The notes beneath the pieces are model-generated. The model was not told the DNA's origin and did no database searches. It saw nothing but the letters and a program-made list of their open reading frames with translations. Both the position numbers and the translations under genes were made by a program. Below, piece after piece: positions 36,579-49,488 of a stretch of 64,000 nucleotides of DNA; the first letter of the stretch is position 1; each line of letters opens with the position of its first letter. The DNA comes from Branchiostoma floridae (taxonomy: Eukaryota > Chordata > Leptocardii > Amphioxiformes > Branchiostomatidae): NCBI RefSeq assembly GCF_000003815.2, contig NC_049988.1, positions 8,709,321 to 8,773,320 of the forward strand, given 5' to 3'.

Positions 36579-39500
36579 TTATAGATGTCTGAAAAGTACT
36601 GCAGCCAGTAGTGTGACCAATAATACTTGTACTGAGGGGTTAAAATGTGAAGAACTGCCAACATCATATGGCGTTATTGTGGCGAAGATGGCGGTTGTGT
36701 GGTTGGTTGGCACCTCTGGGTTGCAGATGTTTCCTTCACAGCAGGCTATACACACCTGATAGAAGAAAAATACAAAATAAAAGATAATATGAACATAGAA
36801 CCCATATGTGTGTGATATGATAAATAATACAGACAGTGGAACTTTAAATTTCTTTAAGTTTAGGAATAAGATGATAGATTATAGAGAGATGTATGATGCC
36901 ACTATACTCTTTAGACAATAACAAACAATAGGCCTACAAAGATGGCTCCAATTCAATTCAAATTCTTAACAAAGAGGTGTTTGTCAATGGAAGGCATTTC
37001 AGCACCAAGGAGGCATATTTTACAAACTTATGTATGAGATCTTTTTTGGGAGGTTGAGTGAAATATCATGATATTAGTAACTAGAATTGAGGTTATATTT
37101 GGGCTCTTTTTCAATGGAAGGCATTTCAGCACCATGGAGACATATCTTACAAATACATGTATTGGACCTTTCTTTTGGTTTTTGAGTGGAATATTATGAT
37201 ATCTTGTCACTAAAAGGCTTCAGTTTGGTCCCTTCTTCAATGGAAGGCATTTCAGCACCATGGATACATATTTTACCTATATTTTTTTTATTTATTTATT
37301 GATCTTTAGGGTAGTCCCTTCAGTTAACGTAGTAACTGATTTCCTAGGGAGCCCTATAACAATAATAATAACTCGAAGTACAAAAAATAACTACTAACAT
37401 AGGATTGAACATAAAGCAATAATCCAATTCGGATTTGTAAATCATATGAGATTTTGTTATCTTTAAAGGGAGATATCTTGATATCATGTCACTATAATTG
37501 ATGTTAAGCTTTGTTCCTTCTTCAATGGAAGGCATTTCAGCACCATGGATGCATATTTTGAAAATTTTGCTTTTGAAGGAAAGTACATGATATTATGTCA
37601 CTAGTATTGACTCAGTGTTCTAGCCAGCCAAAATTTCTTTCCATCCCCTGGACTTTGAATGGAAATCCTGTCAAAGATTTGACAATCCTATGGGGTATAC
37701 TCAACAGGAAAAATCTGATCCCTCTGAAATGAATTTCTTTTATTTTGAGGGGCAAATTTTGCTGCTAGACTTAGATAGGTTCAATTAGAATCTTAACATG
37801 ATGATTTTTGTCCATCACAGAGGATGGAATGGGCAAAATTCTGTCAAAGGACGGAACAACGGATGCTGGCTGGAACCCTGATTGACTATTAGTTCTTTCT
37901 AATGACCTTATGCTGTAGTTGACTCACCATGGACCCATCTGTGTTTATGGAACAGCCCACAGTGTTTGGGGTGCAGTCCTCCACAGCTGCACACTTTTTC
38001 CTCACCATGACGCTGCCCCCCTCCCCATTCATCCTGTGTAATGTATGGCAGTATTTGGTACCTGGTGGAGATAAACAGATAGGTGGAAATGGTAAGTTAT
38101 GCTCGCATTATGCTGTGTACTTAACAGGTGGTTTAGTGGTAGATGGAGGTATTAGGTATTTCAGTTCAGATTCATAAAGAAAAGCCTCATTAGAAAATGC
38201 ACAGCTAATATATAGCATTATTGGGATTCCTTGGATTTCTTTCCTACAAAGTGTCTGAAATGGGCACTTTCAAGTTTGGCTATAACATCAAATCTAAAAT
38301 TCAAAATCAAATCTCACATCTCTTATGAGCAAAAAGTATTGGAGTTTGGCAACAAATGCAATGGAAGTGCCATCTAGACTTTGCGGTACTTCGCAATGAC
38401 TCTCAATTGATGAAAACTCCTTTTCAAAAATGTTATCTTCTTCCCTTCTGGGTTCTCATGCATAATTGCAACTAACTGCATGACTCCAGATTTACCAGAA
38501 TTGGTCACATCCTTTATCTTCTGAGAGATCAAAAGTCTGTGTTATAACTGTGTAATCTCATACAAGCTCATATGAGCTGTTCCAATCCACAGCAAGAAGA
38601 AGTGCTCCCTTTGTTTACAGTTTATGGCTAAGGGAAATCCTCCTCTGAGGATGGGAGGGATACCAGACGTAAAGAGCAGTACAAAAAGACATGCAAAGGA
38701 GGGAGATCATGAAATATTTCTATCCATTACTCAGAGTAATGTTAGTCTAAGTACATCCTCCGTAGTGAGTGCTGGCTCAATACTTTCGCTTCTTAACTGT
38801 GGTTAGCAAGGGAAAGTATTGAGCCAGCGGTCACTACAGAGGATGGTACTCAGGCTAGAACAAACTTGACAAAACGTATTGTTTGTTTCTGTCATATTTC
38901 AATATCTACCGTAATATTTAGTAAGTTTCCCTGTTACTTTCAATTATGTTGAGTATGCAGTAAAGCTATGATCATATAATTTTGAACTGTGGCTGTGTTC
39001 CATCATCAAACATGGCTCCACAAAATGTGACGAAATCTTCAACTTCAAGAAAGTAAAAGGTCATTTGGGAATACATTCACTTTCCAATCTATTCTTAGGT
39101 CTGGACAAGGTTAACTTTTTTAGTAACAGCCCAGTGCTGTACCATTTAACTGGACATGACATTTCCTTAGGCTGTTACTGATATAAGAACCCTCAGTAGA
39201 CTTAGAAGAGTGATGCATTTGACATCTCAAATGTCCTCAAAGCTTGAACTCAAAATAGAGTCTGCAGAACTACAACAACTTTCCCCTTAAAATTAAACAT
39301 TGTTGACAGTTCTTGTACTTAATTTGTAAGAGGTTGAATATGTGCCCTTGACATAAGTGTCCAGTGATGAGGTGGATATTTTTGCCTGGGGCAGATGTTT
39401 TCATCAAGGCTGTAGACCTCTGTGTTTCTGGTGTTTTGAGAACAACCTTCTGTTGCCATAACTGAAAAGTGATCCATGGGACATGCTACAGTTCGTGCTA

Positions 39501-41934
39501 ATTGCCTGTCATATGCTGTGTTCTGCTGGCACTGCTTTGAAATGGTTAAAAAAGAAGTAGAAAGTGATTGTGGGTTGCAAAAACTGCTAAAGTGATGGGG
39601 ACAACCTAATATTTTATACTAACCATTCGGTCAAGCAAGGTTATATTTTATTTGTATTGAGAGCCCAGTTAAACCAAGCAATCTCTTAAGCTCCATTTGT
39701 ATGACATAAGTTTTCTACATTGAGGGTACATCTGTGTTGCTATAAATGATCATTCTGAAGCAAGACTGACCTGTAATTGGAGCAATTTTTTTATTGTCAA
39801 ACTTGTCCAAATTGAAGTGGGACAATAAAAAACGTTGGGTAAGTCAAATTTTTGTGTTGGAAATTAACAGTTCAACCGAAAGTTTCCTACCTTGAGGACA
39901 GTAGACGTCAGGTGCCCATCTATTACAGTTGTAGTTATCAGACGCTTCTTCACACGTCCAGCACTTCATACTCCCTGGGAATGGTGTGCCTGCAACAGTT
40001 GGGTAAAAGGCATTAGGTGATAGGCATACTCTACATAAGATGTTGTAATTTGGCAAGGCTTCATTTTGTGAGAGTTCAGAGTGCCCAGCATGGCTTACCT
40101 TTAGTTAGCAAACCATTTCTTCCAGACCAAGGTGGTCCCAAGATTTGAAATTTTCACCCTCCCACTCATTGTTTGGGAGCCCATGTAGTTAATTTTTGTT
40201 GTTAGATCTGTCATTTTGAGTTTACCAAAATAAATTTGCATCAGTGCCATGTTCAACGCTATGAAGTTCAGATTATTAGACAGAGATTAATTTTGTCCAT
40301 CTCAACAAGCAATCTTAGGATGGGAAAACTGGTCCTGGAGAAAGCCCTGTTTGATGGTCACAGATTTCAAGCTTTGCTGCTTAAGTTAAACCATTGATTT
40401 ATCCTGTCAACAGTATCATCATCTCCCCCAAACAAACACGTGCCCATCTTTCGTTAGTCTTGGTATTGCTTAATTTTTGTTATTCTAACAGGTCAGAGGC
40501 ACTTAATTGTCTACACATTCTTTTCATTACCTCCCCAAGCATGGCCATGTCCTGAGAACTGTCTGTCAACTGAAACGGTAATGACAGGCTAGGCACGTTG
40601 GCATGAACTCCGCATTCCACCTATGGCTTTGACCTTCCAGCTGCTGTGGTCACATGCTAGTCTGACCATGCAGCCAACCTACAGCTTGCTCTACACAAAC
40701 AATTTTTGTACCACAGTAATATTTTGACTGTCACAGAGCTTTTCCTGTAGCAGTGAACGATCTGGCAGACATTGTGAAATTTCTGGAGGAAACTCAACTC
40801 CTTGTTTCTACTTCAGGGCAGGTGGCGACAATCTCTCAGCAATTCCCCAAACGTCAGGGTTGTACCATGTGGAACCCACATAAATATTGGACGATAAGAA
40901 ATGGCCATGCCTAATAGGGCCCTTTTTATTCCCAAGACAGTAAGAACATATACTGTGGAACTTTAACATCCCCTGCGACCTTCCTTGCTGAGACTTGAAA
41001 TGCCTGGGAAAACTTTATCTCTCAACTCCTTTCTTTCTCCACCCGTACTCCTTTAAATTAGTCGCTGAGACAAAACAGAGAACGGTGTTAAGGATCGCTT
41101 CCCTCCGTTGTGGGTTTAGTTCCAAGGAAGTGGCGATTTGACAGAGTTTTGCTGCTAAGGAGGCTAAATCCCTCACAATCTCAGCAAAAAACATTGTCTA
41201 GACTGGGGAGTATTTGTTTTTGCATGCGAGGTAGCTGAGCAGGGAGGATCTATTTGGTTGTCTTTCCGACTACAGGCTGAAGGATGGATTTCCATGCATC
41301 TCGTGTCCCGTGCCAAAGTTGGAATGTGCAGAATACACAGGTTTTGCTGCCAAAGTGCCAGGGCTTTTCCAGATATAAGGGTTGAAAGGCAGGGCAATTT
41401 TCCAGTAGCAGGAGTTCGTTAATTGCTATGGTACAGCACACAGTTTAGCAATTTAAACTACAAGTACACCTTGAAATATCATAGTGGTAAAAATTTTACA
41501 AAATGTTCCCTCGACAAGTCCTACCAAAACAGAAAAAAATCATGAAAATCCATTCATACATTAACTGAATGAAACGAAGAGATGTCTAAATGTATTTTTA
41601 CCAGGATTCGAAAAACCCACCTGTTATTTACCAGTACCAGAAAAGTTTTTAGAACTAGGCAAAAAGTCAAACATATTTATAGCACAATTTTGGAAGGCTG
41701 CAAGCTAATCAAAATTGAGACTAATGGACGTATATGAATCACCAGACTTCTAACATTTCAAGCCATACTTCTTAAAAGAGCATGCATATAAGAAACTACA
41801 CAAGGTATTTAGTACTTACTTGAAGGGGTATATGCAGCATCCCATTTTATATCCTGGCCATATGCCATCTGAAGAAGGTGAGAGATCACAGCAACAAGAA
41901 AGGAATAAGAAGTCACGTCAACACGAATCTCCAT
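36579..41934 (-). CDS. LYPD6-like GPI-anchored LU-domain protein, gene C (4 coding exons)
   Basis: Minus-strand coding exons 41934-41820, 39989-39891, 38061-37928 and 36755-36579 join to 174 codons plus TAA, with GT-AG borders and phases 1, 1, 0. Exon 1 gives a signal peptide ([20 protein letters not shown], then LQMAYGQ) followed by [10 protein letters not shown], which matches the [10 protein letters not shown] stretch of gene A. The LU domain has [53 protein letters not shown]. Exon 2 is one codon shorter than in A and B, giving the same spacing as vertebrate LYPD6 (KCxTCExAxDNY). Exon 3 is also one codon shorter. An NHT sequon follows the domain, and the C-terminal hydrophobic tail ([14 protein letters not shown]) fits a GPI signal. 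This is the copy closest to the vertebrate pattern by eye. Confidence 0.93.
36984..37560. repeat. Tandem repeat, about 127-bp unit, 4 copies, in intron 3 of gene C
   Basis: tcaatggaaggcatttcagc followed by acca starts at 36984, 37111, 37237 and 37522. The first three are spaced 127 and 126 bases. The fourth is displaced because about 160 bases, including a ttatttattt tract and an aacaataataata run (about 37275-37435), interrupt the third unit. Each unit also carries a ga(t)atc..gtcacta-like block. Confidence 0.75.
38751..38848. mobile_element. Hairpin MITE-like element in intron 2 of gene C
   Basis: The left arm (gtacatcctccgtagtgagt, then gctggctcaatactttc) is mirrored by a right arm (gaaagtattgagccagcggt, then cactacagaggatggtac) around a spacer of about 20 bases. 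Arms are about 38 bp with a few mismatches, typical of a short foldback transposon remnant. Confidence 0.7.
40140..40355. repeat. Dispersed repeat, copy 2, in intron 1 of gene C
   Basis: Second copy of the repeat described at 18960-19145, with extra sequence in the middle. The ctcattgtttgggag and ggtcctggagaaagccctg blocks are the clearest anchors. Confidence 0.5.
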
Positions 41935-42099
41935 GGCATGAAGACTCCAGTAGAAATGTCTTTCCTGACAGTACAGGATGTTCAACTCCACGTCTTAAAG
42001 ACCCAAGACGCTTGTGTAGTCCTTCACTGTTCTTCCCTCTTCAACCTCAGAAGAACTTGGAACATGAGCCACAGCTAGGCATACGTCACATTTTTTCAC
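41935..42099 (-). other. 5' UTR part of the start-codon exon of gene C
   Basis: A strong acceptor (tttgttgcag, minus strand, AG at 42101-42100) begins an exon at 42099 that runs 165 bases before the ATG. This leader contains an upstream ATG immediately followed by TGA, a minimal upstream ORF. A further 5' exon must exist; its place is not established (42.7-43.0 kb or 60.5 kb are possible). Confidence 0.55.
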
Positions 42100-45000
42100 C
42101 TGCAACAAAGGGAGAAGAAAAATGTTATCAGCTTGCAAGCTGAGGTTACATTGTGTTGTTGCAGACAAGCACTGCATAATCATGAAAGATTGGATGACAC
42201 ACTTTTGCACTGCTGTATAACGTTAATTTCAGAAACAGTGAACAAAAAACACTCTGCCTGTAACAAACATCTCGAAAGATTTCTAAATGTGATTTCCAAG
42301 TAGTAATTCTGGATGAACTGAAGAAAATACCCCCAAACTGTTACAGAGAGACGAGACCATACACAAATACATGCATGTAACCTACTGTATCTCAAACTTA
42401 GTGGGAGACCCTTCCTGGTGACTGACATGTTTCATCCTTCCCTACCAATACATTTTATCACAACGCAATCGTCAAGAGCCAACAGAAATCGAAGCAACAT
42501 GGGTCTATTAAAAGAACAACATTTATGCTGAGGTCATAGACAATGTGCAACATGTACCTTCCTTGCATCATAGCCATATTACTCTGAAGAGTAGTCTCAA
42601 CAACATCAGGAGGGGAAGGGGGGTTATGTTGCCTTTGCACAGAAGACTAACAGTCCAGTTCCACCCCAACTTAGTTACATTGCAGGAAAATTGTGCCAGG
42701 ATCCTTGTCCACAATGCGTAATAACCCCCTTTCTAACAGGCTGTGATCATGGTGAATTCTAACACAGCTAAAACCAATTGGCCAGAATTGGTGCCCACTG
42801 TGTCGGACCCTGCCTGACCAATGCGGACTGTAGTCCGATCGCTGACACAGTCAGACTCAATCTCTCATCGCCCCTGATATCCTCTCCCGGTAGTGGCGAC
42901 ACGAGCGGAGTCAAAGGGCCGGCTGCATTTCCAACATGCCTAGAAAGCCTTTACTGGATCAATGCCTGCCTGGCTATAAACATACCATTGCCCAGCCAGG
43001 GATGGAGCTTCCGAGTGTTTTAGGGGGTTGGGTAAAGTAATCTCCTCTTCATTGTTAAGCAGCTTTGTCTGTTTAGATGTATTCTATTGTAAAATTACTG
43101 CAGATTGTAAAATTACTGTAGTTAGGAAGTACACGTATTACTACGCAGTTGGTTAGACATAATGTCATTGTCTAGGAAGTTCCTTCTCTTTTTCCTGTAT
43201 GTGATATCTTATCAAGGTGAATAACTTAAGGATGACCAACAATGCATGATCTGACACTTAAAGGAATCTCAGACCTACGTAACTTTCTTAAGGCGACCAG
43301 ATGTTATAGTCCAGCAGTATTTCCAACTTATATTTAATTTTAGTACTGTACTGTGAGGAAAAGAATTCATAACATCCTATATGAACATCAAAACTTTCAT
43401 GTCTGGTGATTGTGACCATTGACAAGTGCCGTAAGCATAGTTTCTTAGTCACATCCTACATACTTAGGAAGAGGCTAAAAAAGGAAATAATTGTTTAGAC
43501 CTCCCTGACCCCAAATAGAAATTTCTTTAGAGGTGGTTGAAACTTGATACTTTAATTTCAGGATCCCCTTTTCCTATTCTGTCTCTTGCTGTTTTTATTA
43601 TTGATAAAAACCTCATAGTATCTATGCAATGCTTTTCTTCATTATTTTACTCACAATTCTGTACCAGAATTGTAAGAGACAAACTATCAACAACAACAAA
43701 ACTCCAAAGCAACGTAATGTTCAACCATGCATTTTAGTGATTTTTACAAAGCTGTAAAACTGTTGGCCTCCTGCTTTTACATAAAAATTCATATCAATAT
43801 TCAGGCAAAGTGACCTCCGACGAACCCCAGACTAATGTATCATCACTGGCAAGTGAGGGGGGGATGGTCAACAGTGGGGGATATCCTTACACCAGCTGAC
43901 ACAGGACTGCATCTATCACAGTAGCAGCTATATATGTATGGGAAAAGGCACAGCAAAGAATTCTTGCCCGTTGTAGCAACATTCCAAAATGGCAGGGCAC
44001 TTGAAATCTTGCCAACTGCTGTATAACATGTTCTTAAGTATAAGCTAGTACAAAGAGATTGATTTCAGTTGACACAAGAATCTAATACTTTCAATATTAC
44101 AGTAACAACTTTCTGCAAACTAGACAGGGCTACATTTGAACAATCTTGCAGTGTTGAAAAATTACAATTCATTTTCTCAACCAGGCCTTTCTTCCATATC
44201 TATTTTCATACATAAAAAAATCTTCTAATTTTACAACAGTTGTCCCGGTTCATATGCAACAGCCCAATTTTTCCTGTATGACTGAGTGCTTAAGTGAGAT
44301 CTCCCCAGAACATGGAAGTCCTCCCCCTTTTCAGTATACATCCTATTGATAGATCACTGCTTTGTCATTCTAACCTTAGCCCTGGTTGCCATCTGATATG
44401 ACAAGTTAAGACAAGGTTTGTTTCTAAGAGATGTGGAGATAGGGGCCAATTATATAGAAGCTATAAGGACCCTCAGTTCCAAAAATGATATAAAAGGTCT
44501 TGAAAGGTGATAAAAACACATTTTTGGATTACGTCCAAGTTTACAGAGTCTAAAAGATGGGTCGTGAGAAGGCTATGTATACAGTATAGCAAAAGTTATT
44601 CTGACTTCCTTCCTACATGTAAGGCAAACAGATCATGATGTGTTGAGAAGTAGACAGTTTGTAAGAAAGTCTTGGCCTTGGAAGATTAGAATCTCTGTCC
44701 TTCTAAGGAAAATGACATCTGAAGAGGACCAGGTGTTGGTAACTAGACATATGCTAACTAGAAGAACTTTCAACTTTGCTGACTGTGACTTTTGTGAGAA
44801 CTTTAAACTTTAGTTGATCCTACAAGGTCCTGTACTATTTTGCATATGTATCAATCCATTTTGAGCCACACAGTTAATGATTCAATGCCTTTTCTATGAA
44901 ACAGGTGCACTAGGGCAATACTTTTCTTTTAAGAAGTAATCATTCATATAAACTTGAAAGCATACAGAGTAGAAAGTTTTCCAATTGTTTCAGAAGGCAG

Positions 45001-46992
45001 AAAAACTTCTTACCCCCTATCAAAAAATGGTAGGTCCTAAAGAGAATTAGTCTGTCTCCAATATCTTCAACAGTAGTGATTTTGTGGTATCAGTGACTTT
45101 GTCCTGACTAAGTTCTTTGACTGTTGTACATGTGTCTAAGAAATGCGATAAGGGTCTTAAAATGTGATTATTTCCAACTCTCATGTTTGGTCAGGAAAAT
45201 GTCAAATAGCTCTGTGACAGCAAGCTAATTCTTTTATTTTCCTCTTGGAGGCCAATAGTACAAAGTCTGGGTGGTCTCGGCAAAGTTTGCATTTTTCACT
45301 CCCAAGTAACCTCCAAACAGAGTCAAACACACATTGGAACTGCTCCTTGAAATCAAAAACACTCAGATTAGGAAGACTTCTGTTCAACAATACTATTCAG
45401 AAATGGTCCACTTCATGGGGGGGGGGGGGGGATTTTGTCATTTTCCCCCGCAATCTCCACATAACCATTAACCCTCCACCTGCTGAAGTAGCTTTTGGTA
45501 CCACATAAGTATTCGGGTTACAGGGTTAGGCAGTAGGCTGAGGGTTAATGTGTGAAAAATACATGTTGAGAGCATAACATACATCTGGTGAATAATTGCA
45601 CCCTAAAAGGTGTCAGTACCTTTACAACAATTGGTAGTAAGTACAGGGTAAATTTCAAATTGTGCAGAAACGAGTGTATCTTTTACCACTTATGAAAGCG
45701 CAAATTATCCAAGCTGTTTTCACTTGCTTTCTTTCTTTAACGAGTCTAGACATCTGCCCGATGATGTGGAAAACAGAGTTTTTGTTTATTCAAAATGCTT
45801 GGTGACGTGACAAAACCATACCGGCGGTTAGAAAGAACCTAAGCATTAGCTTCAGGGGATAACAAACAGTTCCACTATCAATATATTAGTCTGCTCCTGA
45901 GATACAATGTAAATGCAACATGAAAACTGTCAAAACTGGAGAGAATAAATATACTGCACTATGTTTTACAGACTTGGAACATACAGGTTGCAACGTATGT
46001 CTGTGGCCTTTTCACCATGCACACTATAGGCAGTGATTAAACATTACGCCTGCCCCAATTGCCCTAAATGACCTGCTAATCCCCACACAAAAGATAATAT
46101 ACCATGTACAAAAAGGACCATCTATCTTAATCCCATTTCTTTAGTGTAATGGAAAATGTAATTTTCTTCCTAAAGAGTCACCCTGTGGAGTTTTGGACCC
46201 AAGGAAAGACAATTAATTGTAGCAGTTTCTACATGTTGTACTACCATGTTTGGAAAACAAATGCCCCTGGCCATATTGTAACCCACAAATACCACTAAAC
46301 AAGAGGACAAAAAAAATGGTTTTCTTTTCTTTCCCCACCCACTTGTGTACTGCATGTTGACTTTTCCCGAGCTGTTGCTATTTCACCTGGCCTTGGACGG
46401 AAAAGTGTAGTTAGGGAGTGTCACTCAGGTAGGACTTCTGTTTGACAGAGAATGTCACATGTGTTTCCTGACAAAAGTCAGAAGTGGTCACGAGCATGTC
46501 GGGCAGACCGATCTTACTGTTTTGGTCTAAAGTGTTGGGTTCATAACATTTGTACTGGTCATTTGCTCCCCATACATTCAACGATTTTGCTCAACACAAA
46601 GTTTTACTGTTACAGTAACCTTTAATATACAGAAAGTATTTTTATGTAAAAAAAGGCGATAACCATTCAACTTCTTGTTAGCACTCATATGTGCCACTTT
46701 TTGAGTACTGAACTGAATGGTCTGCTTGAAAAGCATTAATGTACTACATTAGATGAATTATCAACATAATGTTACCTTGTATGGTATTCTACCAATGGTA
46801 CATATAAAAAAACGTCTGTAATAGCAACTGCTCACTGCAGCAACAACGAATGATGTTACCCCAAATACGACACAACTTTTGTCTAAGATGCACAACAACA
46901 ATAAATTCTACTTAAAGGATACAAAGGTACATTGTACTTGTTTGATGCCTACATAGGAAGGTAAGATATAAAGTATTACAGGGAATAAGTCC

Positions 46993-47160
46993 CTTTTGCC
47001 GTACCTTGTAAATCTGTTCCAATTTTGCTCCGTGTCCCTTCAGTTCAAACAGTGCCAAAAGTCTTACATCTGTTATTAGAACAATGTCAGGATCAGTGAC
47101 TGCCGTGTACCAGTTACCACCAGCCAACAGAACTGGTCCCACCACTACTACTGCCAGACC
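46993..47160 (-). CDS. Weak candidate coding exon
   Basis: Minus-strand open stretch reading GGNWYTAVTDPDIVLITDVR, then LLALFELKGHGAKLEQIYK, ending at a possible donor aag|gtacgg. The upstream side reads a valine-rich AVVVVGPVLLA. No good acceptor or partner exon was found, and the family is not recognised. Confidence 0.15.
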
Positions 47161-48380
47161 AAAGGCTCACAACTACCTGCCTGTCACTCAAGCAGGCAGA
47201 GGACCAATCACAGCTCAGTCCTTCAGGATCAGATTAAGTTACTCTTTCCTTCAGAAAGTTGGTTTGAAAATGTGAAAATAGATGCAGTATTACATTTTCG
47301 TCTGAGACATGCTGACATTCTTGTGAGATACCCCTGATATGTGATATAGACAGATCATGACATGCACTGATAAACAAAGCTAGAACATTCTGACCTGAAA
47401 TCTAGGACAAAAGTGCACATTAATTTACATTCATAGAAAAAGGGAAAACCAAGTGCTATACTGTAATATTCGTCAGCTGGTACAATTGTGTATAAATTTT
47501 TCAAATTCATTTATGATTATACAGGCACATTGTCCTTTCTTCTGACTGAAAGTTTATTCCTAGTAGATTACCAAATTGTACAGGTAGTCAGCAGCATGGC
47601 CTGATCCCAAGTAAACAATGCTAATAAACAATCACTTGGATGACAGAGCACTATCATGCTAACCTTTTAGGCCTGCTTTAGACTGGTAATGGTAAATCAT
47701 CATGAGATGCTTTACTACTGGTGACTGTTGTCTTAAGGCAAGTGTACGGGCTAAAGTGCAGAGTACAAGATATTGCAAGTGAATCAAAATGGCGAGAAGT
47801 TGTGCTTATTTTTGACTTGCAAAAGTTTCTGTTTCCGTGTTTTCCTTTACATGAGATGCCCAGTACATGCCCAACAAAGAAGGAGGGTGAGGCTCTTGTA
47901 AAGGGATGTGCAATACCCAGGTTACTGCGGAACTGCAGAAAAATTACTACTAAGTTGTAAACTATGTAATGCTACATCTAAAGCATGCAAATTTAAACAA
48001 AGGAAAAATATGAATCGTCCACTGGACTGCAGGTATCTTACTGAACTTCAGTGGCTTGATCAGACTTTGTATAAATGGGGTAAATCGGGCAAGGGAGTAA
48101 AAATGTCCAGCTGCTAACATGTACAAGACATGATTCAACACCTGGAGCCTGGTGGTAGAGACTTCCATACTGCCCACCTGGAACTAATGTTGCATATGGT
48201 TTATCTTTCAACCTTTTAGTCCTGTTGACAGACGAAGAATTCCTGTCTATGGTTTGTTGCCAAACAATTTTGTCTTTTACAGGCCAAAGAATATTCTTAA
48301 AAGAAGTTATTCCCATGGTGTTTAGTCAACAAGACAAATGTGCAATGCAGTGGCCTGGATGATTTAGTCATGTCTGTTTG

Positions 48381-48406
48381 ACCAAGGAGGTTATAACCTC
48401 CTTGGT
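48381..48406. repeat. Perfect 26-bp palindrome (accaaggaggttat)
   Basis: accaaggaggtta followed by its reverse complement taacctccttggt. Related copies are seen at 63636-63660 (near-palindromic) and 29691-29706 (one arm plus a degraded second arm), so this is a dispersed family rather than a single event. Confidence 0.8.
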
Positions 48407-48710
48407 TTGACTTTGAGTCTTTGCTATCTTAGTTCCTATGGTTGAATACAGCAATTGAAAGGAAAGCACTCATGATATGTTAGCAAAATCCTTTACACAC
48501 TTTCTGGTACATTTGTATATACATGTAGGGCAACTCTTAGGCCACACAGATGTGTATTTAAAGCTCTATAGTTGGGAGCTCATAAGTTAAAAGGAAAGGC
48601 TGGCTAAAATTGTTCTCACTGCTCTGTCAAATGTTAAAAAATTGCATTCATCTTGGTAATTAAAACTTTAAGAGCAAATCTGTCCAAAATTGAATACAAT
48701 TCAATACAGC

Positions 48711-49178
48711 TGAAAAAGTCCTTCATAAACTTTGACAGGATTTCTTCATCTTTCGTTTCTAGTGTAGCTAGAGTACGGAAATTCACATGAAAGAAAGAAT
48801 GAAATAAAGAATATCATTAAAAGAACAGTCATTAATTTTTTATTTTCTATTATCTATTTACCAGTATTTAGCAAGTGTTGCATGCATTGTGCTCTGAACA
48901 CCAAAGCTTAATTTCAGCTTAATCTTAATGTATGCAGCAAAGAGATCTGGAGAGTGTCCTTAAGAACGTCTTTGTCTCTGCTGTCAGGCAAAGGTGATTG
49001 ATGTGTACACGAAGTATCAGGGGAATCAGATGTGCTCTCAGGTGAGTCAGGACACCTGCAGAACCACATTTTTGCACGAGGGTGTGTTCCTCATGTTGAA
49101 CCTTTAATACTGAAAAAGTCCTTCATAAACTTTGACAGGATTTCTTCATCTTTTGTTTCTAGTGTAGCTTGAGTACGG
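48711..49178. repeat. Pair of 68-bp near-identical direct repeats 400 bp apart
   Basis: 48711-48778 and 49111-49178 share ctgaaaaagtccttcataaa through ctttgacaggatttcttcat and tctagtgtagct.gagtacgg with only two differences noted. The 400-bp unit between them is otherwise unlike, so this is a local duplication or two insertions of one element. Confidence 0.7.
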
Positions 49179-49488
49179 GTTCCTTTTTCTTTACATCACA
49201 GAATGATTTACCACGCACTTTTAGGTGCTAGGTTAGGACTAACGTAAGGAAAAGCTGATACCTGCTGGTAGCTTATACAAGATGAGATACCCTGATGGGG
49301 GCAAGAAAGGGACGAGCCTTGTCAATGAGGGTTTACTCCATGTACAAGGATTGTAAGGGACTTTTCAAACTAGAAATTGCAACTCAGTAATTCTAAGGAA
49401 GAAACAATGCTATCCCTCCCAGTAAGAGATCTCCACAGGCCGCTGGAAAAAAGTAAAAATTGGGCCAATAAGAGAGAGGAGTTAGATG

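Noticed and set aside
36984-37560. Regularly spaced repeats that might look like a CRISPR array
   Set aside because: Units are about 127 bp with related, not unique, spacers, inside a eukaryotic intron.
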